Made by a program: the position numbers and the translations under genes | DNA from: CAVYPR01 sp052145775 | GTDB taxonomy: Bacteria; Actinomycetota; Acidimicrobiia; Acidimicrobiales; RAAP-2 | DNA length: 29,264 nucleotides | Assembly (NCBI GenBank): GCA_052145775.1 | Contig: JBKQNY010000067.1 | Span: forward strand, 1 to 29,264 | Direction of reading: 5' to 3' | Shown: positions 25,642-29,264 of the stretch, in pieces | Position numbering within the stretch: the stretch's first letter is position 1 | Layout: every line of letters starts with the position of its first letter | Notes under the pieces: model-generated | The model's input: only the letters and a program-made list of their open reading frames with translations | Told to the model about the DNA's origin: nothing | The model's database searches: none

Positions 25642-26817
25642 TCAGCGGACGCCGGTCAGCAGTTCGGTCACCAACTGGTCGAGGCGCTCGTGTCCGCAGC
25701 CGGGTTCGGAGAGGTCGGTGGCGGACGACGCGGCGGCGGCCAGGCGCAGGTGGGCGATCGCCTCCGGATCGAGTCCTTCAGGCGAGGTGGGCTCGGCGAT
25801 TGTCGCACGGCGGGTCGCCCGGAGCGCCTCGCCGATGTCGGGGTCCTCGCGGAACCGGCGCGCCTTGTCCCGGAGGATCAGATAGGTGCGCATGCAGCCT
25901 CGGGCGAACTCCCAGACGCCCTCGGTGTCCTCGGTGCGCAGTGCGTGTGCGTCGAAATGCCGCATGCCCGGCCAGCCCGCGTCCTCGAGCAGCAGGACCG
26001 TGTAGAAGGCGTCCCGGAGTCCCTCCGCGCCGAATCGAAAGTCCTGGTCGTACCGCCCGATGCGCTGCGCGTTCAGGTCGATGTGGAAGAGCTTGTCGTG
26101 CCAGAGGGTCTGGGCCACGGCCTGTGAGAACGACAGCCCGCTCATCGTCTCGTGGGCGAACTCCGGGTTCAGGCCGACCATGTCGGGCCACTCCAGCCGG
26201 CCGATGAAGGCCAGGGCGTGGCCCACGGTGGGAAGGAGGAGATCGCCGCGAGGCTCGTTGGGCTTGGGTTCGAGGGCGAACCGGAGGTCGTAGCCGCGCT
26301 CGAGCACGTACGAGCAGCAGAGGTTGACGGCCTCCGAGTAGCGGTCGAGCGCCAGCCGGAGGTCCTTCGCCGCCTCTGCCTCGACCCCCTCGCGACCGCC
26401 CCACATGACGAAGACCGTTGCGCCGAGCTCGGCCCCGAGGTCGATGGCGTCCAGCGCCTTGGCCACGGCCAGGCGTCGGACCGCCGGGTCGTTCGCGGTG
26501 AAGGCCCCCTCCTTGAAGACCGGGTGGAAGAAGAGGTTGGTCGTGGCCATCGGAACCTTCATGTCGGCCTTCTCGAGCGCGTTGCGAAAACGCGTCACGA
26601 TGGCCGTTCGCTCCGCAGCCGAGGCGCCGAACGGGACCAGGTCGTTGTCGTGCAGGCTCACGCCGTAGGCACCGAGCTCGGCAAGTCGGAAGACGGTGTC
26701 GGTTGGGTCCAGCGTCGGCCTGGTCGCCTCACCGAACGGGTCGCGCCCGCGGTTGCCGACCGTCCAGAGACCGAAGGTGAAATGGTCCTCGGGCACGGGT
26801 TGGAAGGTGTCGGTCAA
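25642..26817 (-). CDS. xylA: Xylose isomerase
   Basis: Interconverts D-xylose and D-xylulose (and glucose and fructose), first step of xylose use. The 391-residue protein is of the short class I type found in Streptomyces and matches it nearly end to end (HFTFGLWTVGNRGRDPFGEA). Catalytic and metal residues are all present: His56 and Asp59 (LHDNDLVPFG), Glu183 and Lys185 (EPKPNEPRGD), Glu219 and His222 (NPEFAHE), Asp247 (HIDLN), Asp257 and Asp259 (DQDFRFG) and the Asp of HFDAH. Each numbered residue is two higher than in the Streptomyces enzyme. The start is TTG at 26817 with GGAG six bases upstream. It lies 127 bases downstream of xylB, with its own candidate promoter, and upstream of the binding-protein gene. 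Confidence 0.97.
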   Translation of the reverse strand: MTDTFQPVPEDHFTFGLWTVGNRGRDPFGEATRPTLDPTDTVFRLAELGAYGVSLHDNDLVPFGASAAERTAIVTRFRNALEKADMKVPMATTNLFFHPVFKEGAFTANDPAVRRLAVAKALDAIDLGAELGATVFVMWGGREGVEAEAAKDLRLALDRYSEAVNLCCSYVLERGYDLRFALEPKPNEPRGDLLLPTVGHALAFIGRLEWPDMVGLNPEFAHETMSGLSFSQAVAQTLWHDKLFHIDLNAQRIGRYDQDFRFGAEGLRDAFYTVLLLEDAGWPGMRHFDAHALRTEDTEGVWEFARGCMRTYLILRDKARRFREDPDIGEALRATRRATIAEPTSPEGLDPEAIAHLRLAAAASSATDLSEPGCGHERLDQLVTELLTGVR

Positions 26818-26871
26818 GGTCCACTCCTTGGCCGGTGCACGTCGGCCGTCCGTTGCGAGCTGCTCCCGCCC

Positions 26872-26900
26872 ACGTTACCGAGTTCTCTCAGCGGCCCCAA
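26872..26900 (-). promoter_or_regulatory. Candidate promoter of xylA
   Basis: On the minus strand TTGGGG (26895-26900) is followed by exactly 17 bases and then TAACGT (26872-26877), a plausible -35/-10 pair. It lies in the 127-base spacer after xylB, about 55 bases before the xylA start, so xylA-SBP-phyH may be transcribed apart from xylB. Confidence 0.4.
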
Positions 26901-26944
26901 GCGGGACATCCACAGACCGGGCGGGTCCTGGCCGTACCCAGCGG

Positions 26945-28477
26945 TCATCCGCGGGCGTCACGAAAGCTCTCCCTCACCTCGGCCGAGGTGCTCGGATCGT
27001 CGCCCGGCTCGGTGAGCGTCCCGTAGCGCAGCCCCCAGGCGTCGGTGACGTCGTCCACGTCCGAGCCCGAGGCGAGGACGGCGGCCTGGACGGCGGCGCC
27101 GGTCGACACGGGTTGGCCGTGCCGTGGCACCGTAACGGCCTGCCCGGACAGCGACGCGAGGAGAGCTCGGTAGGCGGACGAACGGGACCCGCCGCCGACG
27201 AGGACGAGGTGGTCGCGTTCAACCGGTGCACCGGCGTCGATGAGTGCGTCGAGGCCGTCGAGGAGCCCGCAGACCACCCCTTCGAAGGCGGCCCGGGCCA
27301 GGCAGTTGCGGCTGACGCCCTGCCGGATCCCGAGGAGAGAACCGGTGGCCGCCGGACGGTTCGGCGTTCGCTCGCCGGCGAGGTAGGGGACGAGGACCAA
27401 GCCGCCGGCACCGGGAGGTGCCTGCAGTGCGAGCTGGTCGAGGTCGTCGTGGCTCACTGTGAGGAGTCGGGCGACGGCGTCCGTCACGAGGGCGGCGTTC
27501 AGGGTGCAGACCAGGGGGAGGTAATGGCCGGTGGCGTCGGCGAAGCCGGCCACCGAGCCCGTCGGGTCCTGGACCGGACGTGTGCTCCTGGTGAACACCG
27601 TCCCGGAGGTGCCGATTGAGACCGCCACTTCGCCGGGTCGGATCCCGATCCCCAGGGCCGCCGCCATGTTGTCGCCGGTACCGACCGCGACGGGCGTGCC
27701 CGCGGCCAGGCCGAGGGCATCCGCGGCCTCCCGGGTGAGGGTTCCGGCCTGTGCCCACGGCTCGAGGACGTCGGGCACGACGCGTGCCCAGTCGACCGCG
27801 TCGTCGACCACGCCAAGTAGGTCGTAGCGGTACCGGTCCTCCGACGGTGACCAGTATCCCGTGCCGGATGCGTCACCTCGGTCGGACACCAGCTCCCCGG
27901 TGAGCTGGAAGGTCAACCAGTCGTGGGGCAAAAGGACGTGCGCGACGCTCCGAAACGTGTCGGGCTCCGTGCGGTGGAGCCACGAGAGCTTCGCGATCGT
28001 GAAGGCCGCCACGGGGACGCTGCCGCAGGCGGCGGCCCAGACGGACGGCTCGATGCGACCGGTGAGCCATGCGGCGTCTGGTGCAGATCTGGTGTCATTC
28101 CACAGCATCGCCGGGCGGAGGACCTGCCGGCTCCCGTCCATGACCACCATGCCGTGCTGCTGCCCGGCGACGGCGATCGCAGCCACCTCGACCGGCCGTC
28201 CGCGACGGCCGGCCGCGTCGAGCGCCTGGGCCGTCGCCTGGCCGAGCGCGCCCCACCACTCTGAGGGGTCCTGTTCGCTCATCGGGGGGGCGGTGGTGGT
28301 GTGGGCCGCCTGACCGGAACCCACGAGTTCGCCGGAGGCCAGATCGCGCAGTTCCACTTTGGTGGACTGCGTGGACGAGTCCACGCCCACGACGACAGGC
28401 ACCTCAAGGAAGCTATCGGCTGGCGGCCCTTGTGCCGCCGCCAGAGCCGCCCTTCGGACCGATTCTTCCCGCTCCAT
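26945..28477 (-). CDS. xylB: Xylulokinase
   Basis: Phosphorylates D-xylulose to xylulose 5-phosphate, feeding the pentose phosphate pathway. It is a FGGY-family kinase with GVDSSTQSTKVELRD at 31-45, the sugar-contacting AGQQHGMV (Gln106, His108), GDASGTGYW (201-209), the catalytic Asp269 in GTGDNMAAALG, the ATP loop IGTSGT and a C-terminal LVLVGGGSRSSAYR. From ATG at 28477 the protein has 510 residues. An in-frame GTG at 28402 would start right before PVVVGVDSS, as many xylulokinases do, and give 485 residues; neither has a clear ribosome-binding site, so the start is uncertain. The gene heads the minus-strand xylose block and is divergent from the repeat-protein gene. Confidence 0.92.
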   Translation of the reverse strand: MEREESVRRAALAAAQGPPADSFLEVPVVVGVDSSTQSTKVELRDLASGELVGSGQAAHTTTAPPMSEQDPSEWWGALGQATAQALDAAGRRGRPVEVAAIAVAGQQHGMVVMDGSRQVLRPAMLWNDTRSAPDAAWLTGRIEPSVWAAACGSVPVAAFTIAKLSWLHRTEPDTFRSVAHVLLPHDWLTFQLTGELVSDRGDASGTGYWSPSEDRYRYDLLGVVDDAVDWARVVPDVLEPWAQAGTLTREAADALGLAAGTPVAVGTGDNMAAALGIGIRPGEVAVSIGTSGTVFTRSTRPVQDPTGSVAGFADATGHYLPLVCTLNAALVTDAVARLLTVSHDDLDQLALQAPPGAGGLVLVPYLAGERTPNRPAATGSLLGIRQGVSRNCLARAAFEGVVCGLLDGLDALIDAGAPVERDHLVLVGGGSRSSAYRALLASLSGQAVTVPRHGQPVSTGAAVQAAVLASGSDVDDVTDAWGLRYGTLTEPGDDPSTSAEVRESFRDARG

Positions 28478-28597
28478 CGGCCGTGACGATCGGTGGTCGA
28501 GGCCGGGACGGCGTTGCGCCATCCCCAGCCCGACCGGAAATCCGGCCGAAAGGGCACGTCCACCGCCAGGCCGGTTGCCGTGGGAAGGGCGTCGACC

Positions 28598-28615
28598 TGC
28601 GCCTTCTTTGGCGCA
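28598..28615. promoter_or_regulatory. Inverted repeat in the xylB/repeat-protein divergent spacer
   Basis: TGCGCC-TTCTTT-GGCGCA is a perfect 6-bp inverted repeat with a six-base centre. An AT-rich patch, TTTATAT at 28622-28628, lies just beyond and is the best -10-like sequence of the 211-base spacer 28478-28688. The arrangement fits an operator overlapping the promoter of either divergent gene. No regulator gene is adjacent. Confidence 0.4.
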
Positions 28616-28688
28616 ACTAGGTTTATATGGCGTCGAGGGAGGTCCTTGACCACCCGTCGAAAGTCGTCCCACGAGAAAGTTGGCCAAG

Positions 28689-29264
28689 ATGAAGTGGCGA
28701 GTCTGGAGTTCCCTCGGAATTGCCGCGGTGTCCGTGGCAGCACTTGGAGCGGTGGTGGGAACGCCGGCCAGCGTCGGTGCCCTGCCGGCCGATGTCGCGG
28801 GGTCACCAGTTCCCTTCGGAAACGCAGGTTCCCTGGGTGCGACTCCCGGACAGACGGCGGCTCCGATCGTCGGAATGGCGGTCACGCCGTCGGGAAGCGG
28901 CTACTGGCAGGTCGGCGCGGATGGCGGCATCTTCACCTTCGGGGACGCCGCCTACTACGGCTCGATGGGCGGGATGCCTCTGAGCCAGCCCATCGTCGGC
29001 ATGGCCGCGACCCCTGACGGCAAGGGGTACTGGGAGGTGGCGTCCGACGGCGGCATCTTCACCTTCGGGGACGCCGGCTACTACGGCTCGATGGGCGGGC
29101 AGCATCTGGACCAGCCCATCGTGGCCATGGCCGCGACCCCTGACGGCAAGGGGTACTGGGAGGTGGCGTCCGACGGCGGCATCTTCACCTTCGGGGACGC
29201 CGGCTACTACGGCTCGATGGGCGGCGCGGCCCTGGTCGCCCCCGTGATGGGGATGGCGGCCACG
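28689..29264 (+). CDS. Secreted protein with 42-residue GYW/DGGIF repeats (partial)
   Basis: The frame is open from ATG at 28689 to the window edge (192 codons, no stop). Residues 1-32 form a Sec signal peptide (MKWRVWSS, hydrophobic run, ASVGALPA). From residue 59 on it consists of 42-residue repeats with the core PIVGMAATPDGKGYWEVASD then GGIFTFGDAGYYGSMGG. Such repeats are frequent in surface or secreted proteins of Acidimicrobiia, where the function is unknown; the Gly/Tyr/Trp/Asp pattern suggests a beta-propeller-like or beta-solenoid fold. The ribosome-binding site is weak (GAGAAAG about 12 bases upstream). The C-terminal part, and any catalytic domain, lies outside the window. Confidence 0.88.
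   Translation, partial: MKWRVWSSLGIAAVSVAALGAVVGTPASVGALPADVAGSPVPFGNAGSLGATPGQTAAPIVGMAVTPSGSGYWQVGADGGIFTFGDAAYYGSMGGMPLSQPIVGMAATPDGKGYWEVASDGGIFTFGDAGYYGSMGGQHLDQPIVAMAATPDGKGYWEVASDGGIFTFGDAGYYGSMGGAALVAPVMGMAAT
28863..29264 (+). repeat. 126-nt tandem repeats in the secreted protein gene
   Basis: Repeat units start at 28863, 28989, 29115 and 29241, each exactly 126 bases apart; the fourth is cut by the window end. Units 2 and 3 are nearly identical at the DNA level, with differences mostly near their edges, while unit 1 is more diverged. This pattern points to recent in-frame duplication or gene conversion. Confidence 0.93.

Noticed and set aside
28493..29017. Alternative plus-strand ORFs over the start of the repeat protein
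   Set aside because: They lack a signal peptide and repeats, whereas the frame from 28689 encodes a signal peptide followed by regular 42-residue repeats.
28863..29264. CRISPR-like array
   Set aside because: The repeats are 126 bases long, directly adjacent, without spacers, and in frame in a coding region.

Overview
The window is very GC-rich, densely coded DNA from an actinobacterium. Codons end mostly in G or C, GTG and TTG starts are common, and gyrB-gyrA sits at the left end in the order usual near a chromosomal origin. A secreted protein with 42-residue repeats of the GYW..V..DGGIF.FGDA..YGS type at the right end suggests the class Acidimicrobiia. That placement is inferred from family knowledge, not measured.

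Left part (1-8213): the tail of an upstream gene (possibly dciA/DUF721), gyrB and gyrA in tandem, a convergent RodZ-like helix-turn-helix membrane protein, and an OmpR-type response regulator overlapping its HAMP histidine kinase. GyrB has Asn where most gyrases have Asp in the EGDSAGG motif, a position tied to quinolone resistance.

Middle part (8214-14957): a DipZ-like fusion of a CcdA membrane domain with a thioredoxin domain, a multi-span DMT-like permease, an acetyl-CoA hydrolase/CoA-transferase family enzyme, then on the minus strand a short-chain dehydrogenase and an orphan TrpB2-type tryptophan synthase beta chain, with a small unknown ORF upstream of trpB2.

Right part (15222-28477): two convergent blocks that look catabolic. 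The plus-strand block holds a Gfo/Idh/MocA oxidoreductase, a cytochrome P450, a LivK-type secreted binding protein, a membrane-anchored cysteine-containing unknown protein, an SRPBCC-like protein, an amidohydrolase-family protein without the usual HxH motif, and an NAD-dependent GH4 glycosidase. The minus-strand block, read in the direction of transcription, holds xylulokinase, xylose isomerase, a Tat-exported family 5 solute-binding protein and a PhyH-type dioxygenase. No ABC permease or ATPase is present for either binding protein. Together the genes suggest uptake and breakdown of a glycosylated compound, with xylose as one plausible sugar and oxidative attack on the aglycone. The substrate is not known.

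The divergent spacer 28478-28688 contains a 6-bp inverted repeat and an AT-rich patch, and leads into the repeat-rich secreted protein, which runs off the window. No tRNA, rRNA, CRISPR array, insertion sequence or phage gene was recognised. No intergenic stretch longer than 300 bases remains once the small ORF at 14958-15221 is accepted; without it, 14927-15362 would be such a gap.
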